Origin: Hydrogenophilales bacterium 16-64-40
Lineage (GTDB): Bacteria > Pseudomonadota > Gammaproteobacteria > Burkholderiales > Thiobacillaceae
Length of the DNA stretch: 64,000 nt
NCBI GenBank assembly: GCA_002256995.1
Contig: NCGX01000006.1
Location: 62,001-126,000, forward strand
Reading direction: 5' to 3'
Shown here piece after piece: positions 55,730 through 64,000 of this stretch; position 1 is the stretch's first letter, and every line of letters starts with the position of its first letter. The notes below the pieces were generated by a model, which saw only the letters and a list, made by a program, of their open reading frames with translations, was not told where the DNA came from and did not search any database. The position numbers and the translations under genes are program-made.

Positions 55730-57871
55730 TTAGCCCCGCCCCACTTCGATCACGTTCTGCACGTGCTGCAGGCGCGCCAGAAGCCGCGACAGTTGCTGTA
55801 ATTCCTTGACGCGCACGGTGAGCCGCATGTGGGCATATTCTCCGCGGCTCTCGGTGTTGACGCGCAGCACATCGAGCTTGTCCTTGGCGATGACATCGGA
55901 AATATCGCGCAGCAGCCCCTGACGATCAAACGCTTGCAGCAAAATATCGACTTCAAATGCCGCACCCGCATCGGCCACCCATTCGGCCGGCATCATGCGT
56001 GCTGGGTTGGCGCGCTTGAGCGCGGCGCAGTCCTCCCGGTGCACGGTGACCCCGCGTCCGACCGTGGTGTAGGCGACGATGGCCTCGGGCGGCTGCGGTT
56101 TGCAGCAGCGCGCAAGCTGCAGCGGCACGTCGCCCAGTCCCGGGATGGTGACCGGATTGCCGGTTTTGGCGCGCGCCCGCGGTTTGCTGGTGGGCGTCAG
56201 CGCGGGGACGACCTTGCCCGATTCCTGCAGGGCATTGATCAGATCGCGCTGGCCGACATCGCCGCGGCCGAGCGCGGCGAGGAACTCGTCGACCTTGCCG
56301 AACTTGAGCCGCTGGGCGAGTTTCTCCTGGCTGGCGTCCACCACGCCGAGGCGCTTGAGTTCCTTTTCCAGCAGGGTGCGACCAAGGCTGACCTGTTCGC
56401 CGACGTCGCGCTGGCGGAACCAGGCGCGTACCTTGGCGCGTGCGCGTTGGGTGGCCAGATAGCCGAGCGCGGGGTTGAGCCAATCGCGGCTCGGCGCGCC
56501 CTCCTTCGCGGTGATGACCTCGACGCGCTGGCCGTTGTCGAGCACGGTGTTGAGCGGCACCATCGCGCCGTTGACCTTGGCGCCGCGGCAGCGGTGGCCG
56601 AGATCGGTGTGCAGCGCGTAGGCAAAATCCACCGGGGTGGCGCCGCGGTCGAGCGCCAGCACCCGCCCCTGCGGCGTCAGCACGTAGACCTGGTCGTGGA
56701 ACAGTTCGGTCTTGAACTGTTCGGTGAATTCGCTGCTGTCGGCGACGTCGTCCTTCCATTCCAGGATGCGCCGCAGCCAGGCGATTTTTTCCTCGTACTG
56801 CGCGTCCTGTTTGCCGCCTTCCTTGTAGCGCCAGTGCGCGGCGACGCCGAGCTCGGCGTGGCGATGCATGTCGAGGGTGCGGATCTGCACTTCGAGCGCG
56901 CGGTCCTCGGGGCCGATCACGGCGGTGTGCAGCGAGCGGTAGTCGTTGCTCTTGGGCTGCGAGATGTAGTCGTCGAACTCGCCGGGGATCGGCTGCCACA
57001 GGTTGTGCACCAACCCCAGCACGGTGTAGCAGTCGATCTCGTGCTTGACCAGCACGCGCACTGCGCGGATGTCGTACAGCTGCTCGAAGGAGAGGCGCTT
57101 CCGGCGCATCTTGTTGACGATGCTGGCGATGTGCTTGGGGCGGCCGGTCACTTCCGCCTCGATGCCGTGCAGCGTGATTTCCGCCTGCAGGCGTTCGATG
57201 ATGCCCTGGATGTAGGCCTCGCGGTCGGCGCGTTTTTCATCGAGTTGCTCGGCGATGGCTTTGTAGCTGTCGGGTTCCAGATAGCGGAAGGCCCAATCCT
57301 CCATCTCCCACTTGATCTGCCACACGCCAAGCCGGTTCGCCAGCGGAGCGAACAGCTCGCGCGCCTGCTGTCCGAGCGCCTCGCGGGTGGCGGCATCCTC
57401 GCTGGCTGCGCAACGCAAAAGGTGGGTGCGCTCGGCCAGTTTGACCAGCACCACGCGGATATCTTCCACCATCGCCAGCACCATCTGGCGCAGCGCCTCC
57501 AACTGGGCGTGCGGGTCGATGCGCTTGTCGGTGGCGCTGGTGGCCAGCGTCTCAATGCGCGCCATCGCCGCGACGCCGCGGGCAAGCCGGGCAGCCGTGC
57601 CGAAGCGGGCATCGAATTCGGGACTGTCGTCGACACAGTTCTGCAGCAGGGCTGCGGCCACTGCATCCGCCCCCACCCGCAACTCGGCCACGATCAGCGC
57701 CGCGCCGACGCTGTGCGCAAAAGCCGGGCTGGCGCCCAGTTGCTGGTGCGCATGTTCCAGCGCCTGCCAAGGCAGATGGTTTTCTGCCACTGGCAACACA
57801 CGCGCCAGCGCCTGCCTGGCGGATTCGAGGTCGGTCGCTTCAAAGCAGCGGGGCTTCGAGGTTTCGGTCAT
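55730..57871 (-). CDS. relA: GTP pyrophosphokinase RelA
   Basis: A 713-residue stringent-response enzyme: N-terminal pseudo-hydrolase domain (the HD motif is replaced by QNCVDD, so no ppGpp hydrolysis), synthetase domain (YDIRAVRVLV, then EFDDYISQPKSNDYRSLHTAV), TGS domain (VYVLTPQGRVLALDRGATP), zinc/CC region and C-terminal ACT. It makes (p)ppGpp on starved ribosomes. The start overlaps the comEC stop (ATGA). Confidence 0.96.
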   Translation of the reverse strand: MTETSKPRCFEATDLESARQALARVLPVAENHLPWQALEHAHQQLGASPAFAHSVGAALIVAELRVGADAVAAALLQNCVDDSPEFDARFGTAARLARGVAAMARIETLATSATDKRIDPHAQLEALRQMVLAMVEDIRVVLVKLAERTHLLRCAASEDAATREALGQQARELFAPLANRLGVWQIKWEMEDWAFRYLEPDSYKAIAEQLDEKRADREAYIQGIIERLQAEITLHGIEAEVTGRPKHIASIVNKMRRKRLSFEQLYDIRAVRVLVKHEIDCYTVLGLVHNLWQPIPGEFDDYISQPKSNDYRSLHTAVIGPEDRALEVQIRTLDMHRHAELGVAAHWRYKEGGKQDAQYEEKIAWLRRILEWKDDVADSSEFTEQFKTELFHDQVYVLTPQGRVLALDRGATPVDFAYALHTDLGHRCRGAKVNGAMVPLNTVLDNGQRVEVITAKEGAPSRDWLNPALGYLATQRARAKVRAWFRQRDVGEQVSLGRTLLEKELKRLGVVDASQEKLAQRLKFGKVDEFLAALGRGDVGQRDLINALQESGKVVPALTPTSKPRARAKTGNPVTIPGLGDVPLQLARCCKPQPPEAIVAYTTVGRGVTVHREDCAALKRANPARMMPAEWVADAGAAFEVDILLQAFDRQGLLRDISDVIAKDKLDVLRVNTESRGEYAHMRLTVRVKELQQLSRLLARLQHVQNVIEVGRG

Positions 57872-60213
57872 GGCTGCGTGAATTGAGTCTGCCAGTAGCG
57901 GCGATAGGTGGGACGATATTGTGAGGCATCAACCCCGGCTTCGCCAAAATCAAGGCGGATCATGCCGGCAGCATCGCTGCGCAGCAGGCGCGCGTTGATC
58001 TCGCGAAAACGCGCCACCACATGGGGATGCGGGTGCCCGTAGCGGTTGCGGTGCCCCAGGGTGAAGACGACGAATTCGGGACGGGTTGCCGCTACGAATT
58101 CAGGAATGGACGAGGTACGGCTGCCGTGATGTCCGGCGAACAGAACATCCACCGAAGCCAGCTGGCCGGATTCGAGCAATTCGAGTTCCGTCTGCCTTTC
58201 GCCATCCCCCGTCAGCAGCAGACTGTGGCGCGCGCTGCTGACCCGCAACACACAACTGAAGTCGTTGTCGCGGCGCCGGGATTCGGCATAGGCCGCAGGC
58301 CGTGGATTCAGGATTTCGAACTGCACGCCGTCCCAGTTCCAGTGCTGGCCGCGCACACACGATCGCGCGGGCGATACGTCGTCGAGCAGGGGGCTGCTCG
58401 CGGGCATCCCATGCAGCAGCCAGTCAGTCGGAATATCGCGCAGCACCGAGCGCAAGCCGCCGCTGTGGTCGTTGTCGTCGTGCGAAACGATCAGCCCGGA
58501 CAGCCGCCCGATTCCCGCTGCGCGCAGGTAGGGAACGACGATGCGCTCGCCCGAATCGCTGTCGGCGAATGACGCGCCGGTGTCGTACAGCAGGGCATGA
58601 TTCGCGGTGCGGATCAGCACGGCGGTGCCCTGTCCGACATCGATCGCCTCGGCGCGAAAGTGGTCGGGCGCAATGGCATCGCGCAGCGGAAACAGCAGCG
58701 GCAGCCACAGCAGCAGCCCCAGCACGCGCAGCGGAAACCCGCGCGGCAAGAGCAGCCACACCGTGCCAACCAGCGCCAACGCCGCCGCCCCCCAGCCCGG
58801 TGCGGGCAGCGTCATCACCGCCAGCGGCAGGCTGCTCGCCCAGTCCAGCCCCGCGCCCAGCCAGGCCATCAGCCACGCCGCCACCTGCCACAGGGACGGG
58901 ATCAGCACCCCCAGCAGCGCCAGCGGTGTGACCAGCCAGCTCACCAACGGAATCGCCACCGCATTGGCCAGCGGCGAGATCAGAGAGACCTGCTGGAACA
59001 GCAGAAACAGCACCGGCGCCAGCGCCAGCGTGACCGCCCCCTGCACCGTGACCCAGCCGCGCAGCTTGTCGGGCAGCGCGACGCGGCCAAAGGTCACCCA
59101 CAGGATCGCGGCCATGGCACCGAACGACAGCCAGAAACCGGCCGACAGCACCGCCCATGGATCGACCAGCAACACGACGAACAATGCCACGATCAGCGCA
59201 GTGAAAGGGCGCGGCTGGCGCCGTCCCCAGAAGGCCAGCGCCAGCACGATCAGCATGAACAGGGTGCGCTGCGCCGGCACCTGGAATCCGGCCAGCACGG
59301 CGTAGGCGAGCGCCGCCAGCACCGCAGCGATCAGCCCGGCCTGGCGCGCGGGCAGCCGTTCCGCTTGGCGCGGCAGACGCCGCCACCCGCTTGCCATCAG
59401 CCAGCCGGCCAGGGTGGCGATCATGGTGACGTGAAGGCCAGAAATGCTTAGCAAATGATTGACGCCGGTGCGGGTGAAGGCGCGCCATTGGCCGTGCGGG
59501 ATGCTGCGCTGGTCGCCCACCACCAGCGCAGCGATGACGCCGGCATAAGGCGCGTCGCCAAGCGTCGTGAAGATGCGTTGGCGCACCGTCGCTCGGGTCG
59601 CGGCGATCCAGGCGGCGGGCGTGGCGGCGCGCGCCGCGACGCGTTGAGGCGCTGGCGTTTCGCGCACATAGCCGCTGGCATTGATGCCGTGCTCCAGCAT
59701 CCAGGCTTCGAGGTCAAAGCCGTGTGGATTGCTGGTGCCGTAGGGCATCTTGAGCCGCACGGTCAGCTGCCAGCGTTCGCCGGCCTGCATCCGCGCGACG
59801 CGATCTGATGATCCGCGCGGCCAGTAGCGGGTCAACTGGACCCGCCGCAGCACCGGGGCATGGGGGGGGGTGACCTGCTCGACGTCGAACACGAAGCGCT
59901 CGCCGCGCGCGTTGGCGTGCGGCAGGTCGGCAATCACGCCGACCAGCGCGATATCCACCCCCTGCCATGGTGCCGGCAGCCGCTCGGCCAGTCGCGCATC
60001 CGCCCGCCCGGCGGCCCAGGCAAAACCGAGCGCCACGCACAGCAGCGCGATGCCGAGGCGGCGCGTGAATTCGGCAACAGCGTGGGAGAAAACGGGTAGC
60101 CACAGCAGCGCCAGCAGAAGCGGCAGCAGCCACAGCCAGCGCGCCGGCGGCAGTTCGGGCTGCTGTTGCAGCCACCACACACCGAGACAGAACGCGATGA
60201 GGGTGAGCCGCAT
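57868..60213 (-). CDS. comEC: ComEC/Rec2 DNA-uptake channel
   Basis: A 781-residue inner-membrane protein: N-terminal OB-like region, about ten helices forming the Competence domain (GVNHLLSISGLHVTMIATLA in pieces around residue 250), and a C-terminal MBL domain with VSHDDNDHSGGL and GHHGSRTSS. It carries single-stranded DNA across the inner membrane during transformation. No other com genes are near. It is followed by relA with a 4-base overlap. Confidence 0.93.
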   Translation of the reverse strand: MRLTLIAFCLGVWWLQQQPELPPARWLWLLPLLLALLWLPVFSHAVAEFTRRLGIALLCVALGFAWAAGRADARLAERLPAPWQGVDIALVGVIADLPHANARGERFVFDVEQVTPPHAPVLRRVQLTRYWPRGSSDRVARMQAGERWQLTVRLKMPYGTSNPHGFDLEAWMLEHGINASGYVRETPAPQRVAARAATPAAWIAATRATVRQRIFTTLGDAPYAGVIAALVVGDQRSIPHGQWRAFTRTGVNHLLSISGLHVTMIATLAGWLMASGWRRLPRQAERLPARQAGLIAAVLAALAYAVLAGFQVPAQRTLFMLIVLALAFWGRRQPRPFTALIVALFVVLLVDPWAVLSAGFWLSFGAMAAILWVTFGRVALPDKLRGWVTVQGAVTLALAPVLFLLFQQVSLISPLANAVAIPLVSWLVTPLALLGVLIPSLWQVAAWLMAWLGAGLDWASSLPLAVMTLPAPGWGAAALALVGTVWLLLPRGFPLRVLGLLLWLPLLFPLRDAIAPDHFRAEAIDVGQGTAVLIRTANHALLYDTGASFADSDSGERIVVPYLRAAGIGRLSGLIVSHDDNDHSGGLRSVLRDIPTDWLLHGMPASSPLLDDVSPARSCVRGQHWNWDGVQFEILNPRPAAYAESRRRDNDFSCVLRVSSARHSLLLTGDGERQTELELLESGQLASVDVLFAGHHGSRTSSIPEFVAATRPEFVVFTLGHRNRYGHPHPHVVARFREINARLLRSDAAGMIRLDFGEAGVDASQYRPTYRRYWQTQFTQP

Positions 60214-60225
60214 CGCGAGTGTGAA

Positions 60226-60906
60226 TCAGGCCGGCTGCAGGATTCCGTCGACCAGCCGCATGCGCCGGTCCATGCGCGCTGCCAGCTCGGCGTCGTGGGT
60301 GACGACGACCAAGCTCGTCGCGTGTTTGCGGTTGAGCTCGCGCATCAGGTCGAACACCGCGTCGGCAGTGTGGCGGTCAAGGTTGCCGGTAGGCTCGTCG
60401 GCGAGAATGCACGCGGGTTGCGTGACCAGTGCGCGCGCGATGGCGACGCGCTGGCGCTCGCCGCCGGAGAGCTCGCCGGGCCGGTGCGCGAGGCGATGGC
60501 CAAGGCCGACCTCGTCGAGAATCGCGGCGGCGCGCGCCAGCGCCTCGGCCCGATCCATGCGGCGGATGAGGAAAGGCATGGCGGCGTTCTCCTGCGCGGT
60601 GAACTCGGGCAGCAAATGGTGGAACTGGTAGACGAAACCGAGCGCGCGATTGCGCAGATCGCTGCGCTCGGCTTCGGAAATCGCGAAGGGGTCGCGCCCC
60701 ATCAGGCTGATCGTGCCGGACGTCGGCGAATCGAGCCCGCCCAGAAGATGCAGCAGGGTGCTTTTGCCCGAACCGGAGGCGCCGACGATGGCAAGCGACT
60801 CGCCGGCACGGATTTCCAGATCGACGCTGCCGAGCACCGGCACATCGATCCCACCCTGGCGGAAAATCTTGTCCAGTCCGGCGCAGCTCAACACGACTTC
60901 ACTCAT
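60226..60906 (-). CDS. lolD: Lipoprotein-releasing ABC transporter ATPase LolD
   Basis: A 226-residue ATPase: Walker [10 protein letters not shown], signature [15 protein letters not shown], Walker [13 protein letters not shown]. It powers release of outer-membrane lipoproteins. The ATG at 60906 overlaps the lolC stop by 8 bases. It precedes comEC by 12 bases. Confidence 0.94.
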   Translation of the reverse strand: MSEVVLSCAGLDKIFRQGGIDVPVLGSVDLEIRAGESLAIVGASGSGKSTLLHLLGGLDSPTSGTISLMGRDPFAISEAERSDLRNRALGFVYQFHHLLPEFTAQENAAMPFLIRRMDRAEALARAAAILDEVGLGHRLAHRPGELSGGERQRVAIARALVTQPACILADEPTGNLDRHTADAVFDLMRELNRKHATSLVVVTHDAELAARMDRRMRLVDGILQPA

Positions 60907-62143
60907 AGCGCAGCGCCTCCGCCGGATTGATGCGCGACGCGCGCCAGCTCGGGTACAAGGTCGCGACCAGGCTGATGAGCAGCGAAATGCCGGCGATGAT
61001 GGCGACGTCATTCCACACCAGTTTGGAAGGCAGTTCGTTGATGTAGTACACGTCCGCCGGGAACAGATCCAGGCCGGCCATGCGTTCGATGACAGGCACG
61101 ACGGTTTCGAGGTTGAGCGCGATCAACACCCCGCTCGCCAGTCCCAGCAGCGTGCCGAACACGCCGATGAACACCCCCTGCACGATGAAGATTTTCATGA
61201 TCGAACCAGGTCGGGCCCCCAGCGTGCGCAGGATGGCGATGTCGGACTGCTTGTCGGTCACCGCCATTACCAGGGTGGAGACGATGTTGAACGCGGCGAC
61301 GGCGACGATCAGCAGCAGGATCAGGAACATCATCCGTTTCTCGATTGCCACGGCGCGGAAGAAGTTGGCGTGGCTTTTCGTCCAGTCGGTCAGGTAATAG
61401 TGGCCGGCGAGACTCTGCGACAGATCGCGGGTGACGAAGGGCGCACGAAACAGTTCGGTCAGCTTCAGTCGCACGCCGGATACGTCTTCGCCCAGCCGCA
61501 GCAGCTTCTGCGCGTCCTGCAGATGAACCAGCGCCAGGCCCGAATCATATTCGAACATGCCCGCCTCGAAGATGCCGGTGACGGTGAACTGTTTGACGCG
61601 CGGCATCACCCCGGCCGGGGTGATGTTGCCCTGCGGCGTCAGCAGCACCAGCTTGTCGCCGGGATATACATTGAGCACGCGAGCAAGTTCACCGCCCAGG
61701 ATGATGCCAAATTCGCCTGCCTGCAGATCGGTCAGCTTGCCGGCCTTCATATAGCTGGAAAAATCGGCGACCTGGCTTTCCATATCCGGCAACACGCCGC
61801 GAATGATCGCCCCGCGCACCAAATCGCCATGGGCCAGCATCCCCTGCGCACTCACAAAGGGCGCGCCGGACATTACTTCCTTGTTCTGCTTCGCCTCCGC
61901 CAGCACGCCGCGCCAGTCGGCGAGGCGATCCGCCGGGCCGGCGATTTCAAGGTGCGCCGCTACGCCAAGAATGCGCGTGCGCAACTCTTCCTGGAAGCCG
62001 TTCATCACACTCAGCACCACGATCAGCGCCATCACCCCGAGCGCGATGCCCGCCATGGAGACGATGGAAATGAAGGAAATGAAATGGTTGCGGCGCTTGG
62101 CGTGGGTGTAGCGCAGGCCGATCAGAAGCTCGTAGGGAAGCAA
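60899..62143 (-). CDS. lolC: Lipoprotein-releasing permease LolC (LolC/LolF type)
   Basis: A 414-residue permease: N-terminal helix after [20 protein letters not shown], a large periplasmic domain, and three C-terminal helices ([17 protein letters not shown] is the coupling region). The start is a TTG (family start [11 protein letters not shown]); an extended frame upstream has no homology. Only one permease gene is present, with no lolE beside it, so the exporter may be a LolF-type homodimer or lolE may lie elsewhere. Confidence 0.9.
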   Translation of the reverse strand: MLPYELLIGLRYTHAKRRNHFISFISIVSMAGIALGVMALIVVLSVMNGFQEELRTRILGVAAHLEIAGPADRLADWRGVLAEAKQNKEVMSGAPFVSAQGMLAHGDLVRGAIIRGVLPDMESQVADFSSYMKAGKLTDLQAGEFGIILGGELARVLNVYPGDKLVLLTPQGNITPAGVMPRVKQFTVTGIFEAGMFEYDSGLALVHLQDAQKLLRLGEDVSGVRLKLTELFRAPFVTRDLSQSLAGHYYLTDWTKSHANFFRAVAIEKRMMFLILLLIVAVAAFNIVSTLVMAVTDKQSDIAILRTLGARPGSIMKIFIVQGVFIGVFGTLLGLASGVLIALNLETVVPVIERMAGLDLFPADVYYINELPSKLVWNDVAIIAGISLLISLVATLYPSWRASRINPAEALRYE

Positions 62144-62186
62144 AGCAGGACTCGCAGAAGGAATCCCCGCAGTATGCCACAGCTCC

Positions 62187-62606
62187 CTACTCGCCCAGCA
62201 GGTGCACCACCACCCTGCGCGTTTGCGCCGCACGCCGATGCTCGAAGACGTAAATCCCCTGCCAGGTGCCGAGCAGCGGCCGGCCGTCGGCAACCGGAAT
62301 CGACAAATGCGTCTGCGTCAAGGCCGCGCGCACATGCGCCGGCATGTCGTCCGCGCCTTCCAGGGTATGTTCGTAAATCGGATCGCCTTCCGGCACCAGC
62401 CGCGACAGGAAGCGCTCGAGGTCGGTCTGCACCGTCGGATCGGCATTTTCCTGAATCAGCAGGCTCGCCGAGGTGTGGCGGATATACAGGGTGAGCAGGC
62501 CCTCCCGGATGCCGCTGGTATCAACCCAGTTCCGCACCTGCGGGGTGAACGCATACAAGCCCTTGCCACGGGTGGGAAGGGCGATTTCATGGAAGGCTTG
62601 GCGCAT
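62187..62606 (-). CDS. YjbQ/UPF0047 family protein
   Basis: A 139-residue protein with the family's conserved RHTSASLLIQENAD and LGTWQGIYVFEHRR. Members show weak thiamine-phosphate synthase activity; physiological role is uncertain. It lies 43 bases upstream of lolC. Confidence 0.92.
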   Translation of the reverse strand: MRQAFHEIALPTRGKGLYAFTPQVRNWVDTSGIREGLLTLYIRHTSASLLIQENADPTVQTDLERFLSRLVPEGDPIYEHTLEGADDMPAHVRAALTQTHLSIPVADGRPLLGTWQGIYVFEHRRAAQTRRVVVHLLGE

Positions 62607-62644
62607 AGCGCCATTCTAGCGAATCCGCTTGTTACACTCGATGC

Positions 62645-63643
62645 ATGCTGTTCATCATCCCCTATCTGTTCCCGCCCACGCGCCTGCTGGAAACGGCAGC
62701 CTCGGGTCTGCACCTGCCCGCGCTGCAAACTTTGCTGGCGCGCGGCACCCGCCTGCCCTGCCCCGCCGGCGGCGTGGAGGCGGCCCTGTGCGAAGCGTTC
62801 GGAATATCACGTCAGCAGGACTGGCCGCTCGCACCGATCACCCTGGCGACTGATGGCGGGGTGGCCGGTGACGCCTACTGGCTGCGCGCCGACCCGGTGC
62901 ATTTGAGGGTGATGCGCGACCGCGTCGTGCTAACGGACGCCGGCGCACTTTCACTCTCGCCCCAGGAAGCCGACGCCCTTGCCGCAGCCATCGGCCAGCA
63001 TTTCGGTGCCGACCTGAGTCCGCTGCCGCTCCACCCTCGACGCTGGTACCTGCAGTATCTCCAAGCACCGTGCCTCGCCACCACGCCGTTGTCGGTCGCG
63101 GTGGGACGCGATATCGATCCGTTGCTGCCGCACGGCGACGACGCCATGCGGTTTCGTGCCGAACTGAATGAGCTGCAGATGTTGTTGCACGAGCACCCGG
63201 TCAATCAGGCGCGCGAAGCGCGCGGCGAACTCCCGGTAAATTCGCTGTGGCTATGGGGCGGCGGCCGTCTGCCCGTCACCTGCGCCACCCCTGTTCCGCT
63301 GTACGCAGGGAACGTCGAAGCGCAGGCGCTGGGAACCTTCTGCAACGGACGCGTACGGGCGCTTCCAACGCATAGGGACGCACAACTATTTAGCGGTGAA
63401 GGGGTGATTCTTCTCGACAACCTGACCCCGACCGGACAGATCGGCGATGCCTACGGCTGGCGCGAAGCGCTGCGAGAACTGGAACAGGGCTGGTTTGTTC
63501 CGCTACAAGGCACACTACGCACGATCCGCCCACAAGGCCTGCGACTGCTCGACCCGGTCAGCGGCAAGGCCTTGCATTTGCACCCCCGCGACGCCTGGAA
63601 GGTCTGGCGACGCCCGCGCCCCCTGATCTCGATGTTGTCTTGA
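62645..63643 (+). CDS. RpfE-like (COG4255) conserved protein
   Basis: A 332-residue protein with ELNELQMLLHEHPVNQAR and LPVNSLWLWGGG, matching a family that includes Xanthomonas RpfE, encoded in the DSF quorum-sensing region. The biochemical role is unknown. No signal peptide is clear. No other rpf genes are near, so a role in DSF signalling is not supported here. Confidence 0.8.
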   Translation: MLFIIPYLFPPTRLLETAASGLHLPALQTLLARGTRLPCPAGGVEAALCEAFGISRQQDWPLAPITLATDGGVAGDAYWLRADPVHLRVMRDRVVLTDAGALSLSPQEADALAAAIGQHFGADLSPLPLHPRRWYLQYLQAPCLATTPLSVAVGRDIDPLLPHGDDAMRFRAELNELQMLLHEHPVNQAREARGELPVNSLWLWGGGRLPVTCATPVPLYAGNVEAQALGTFCNGRVRALPTHRDAQLFSGEGVILLDNLTPTGQIGDAYGWREALRELEQGWFVPLQGTLRTIRPQGLRLLDPVSGKALHLHPRDAWKVWRRPRPLISMLS

Positions 63644-63662
63644 GACGATCCGCGAGGCGGGC

Positions 63663-64000
63663 TCAGACCGGCGTCGCCCACAGATCGTGTTCGTCGGCTT
63701 CCTCGACCTGGACCTTGAGGCGCGTTCCCGGCGGCAGATCGAACACCCCCTCCAGATAGACCACGCCGTCAATTTCTGGCGCGTCAGCATGGCTGCGCGC
63801 CAGCGTGCCGACCTCGTCCTGCGCGTCGACGATCACCTCGATTTCGCGGCCGATCTTGGTCGCAAGCCGGGCTGCCGAGATATCCGCCTGTACGGCCATG
63901 AAGCGTTCGAGACGTTCTTCCTTCAGTTCTTCCGGCACAGCATCCGGCAATTCGTTGGCCGCCGCACCTTCCACCGGCGAATATTTGAAGCAGCCAACGC
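63663..64000 (-). CDS. rimO: Ribosomal protein S12 methylthiotransferase RimO, C-terminal part
   Basis: The frame is open to the window edge; about 112 C-terminal residues are visible. [19 protein letters not shown] is the end of the radical-SAM region, and the rest is the TRAM-like domain ending [12 protein letters not shown]. RimO methylthiolates Asp89 of S12. The Fe-S motif and the start lie right of the window. Confidence 0.93.
   Translation of the reverse strand, partial: VGCFKYSPVEGAAANELPDAVPEELKEERLERFMAVQADISAARLATKIGREIEVIVDAQDEVGTLARSHADAPEIDGVVYLEGVFDLPPGTRLKVQVEEADEHDLWATPV

Overview
This is a GC-rich chromosomal segment, packed almost end to end with genes. Gene content points to a betaproteobacterium, most likely an environmental, possibly chemolithoautotrophic, member of the Nitrosomonadales/Thiobacillus neighbourhood. 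The supporting traits are hopanoid genes hpnD-hpnE, a hisDCBHAFIE-hinT-tatABC run, guaB-guaA, rnfH-ratA facing smpB, a BpH3-type H-NS and an RpfE/COG4255 protein. The taxonomic placement is inferred from gene order, not from a database search. There are no rRNA genes, prophages, CRISPR arrays or recognisable IS elements.

Layout. 1-4055: tail of a hopanoid operon (hpnD partial, hpnE, an SDR) running into a membrane Ser/Thr kinase. 4061-5310: ammonium transporter with a good sigma-54 promoter and an NtrC-like site. 5410-13266: tatC-B-A, hinT and the his operon lacking hisG, all on the minus strand. 13416-18805: Irr/Fur-like regulator, DUF2007 protein, LysR regulator, LplT, MsrA, GST and a UDG-like protein. 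18822-22840: alaA-like, hom, thrC. 22995-25383: Mth938-like protein, tRNA-Val(CAC), gltX, tRNA-Thr(CGT). 25404-36318: accessory block with a PilZ-DUF1631-GGDEF-EAL protein, an ACP-FAAL-acyltransferase fusion, a lipoprotein hydrolase, an acyl-CoA ligase and a tandem universal stress protein.

36414-42559 is a ten-gene arsenic operon on the minus strand: arsR, arsI, two low-molecular-weight arsC genes, acr3, a broken MBL hydrolase, arsP, a small Cys-tailed protein, arsM and a mini-thioredoxin. It covers arsenate reduction, arsenite export, methylation, C-As bond cleavage and organoarsenical export. Four of its proteins carry Cys-Cys-rich tails. 42766-44417 is a secreted COG4315 protein with an ECF sigma factor and its anti-sigma factor. 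44435-47438 holds two flavoproteins; the first has lost its FAD-binding segment, and a cluster of REP palindromes lies between them.

47561-64000 is housekeeping: H-NS-like protein, guaA, SIMPL protein, guaB, a small lipoprotein, rnfH-ratA, smpB, mnmH, relA-comEC-lolD-lolC, yjbQ, an RpfE-like gene and the 3' end of rimO.

The most unusual structures are a symmetric 75-bp REPIN (two inverted 33-bp REP units with compensatory hairpin changes) inserted in frame inside the ACP-FAAL-acyltransferase gene, the shared Cys-Cys tails of the arsenic operon, and two genes that look freshly broken.
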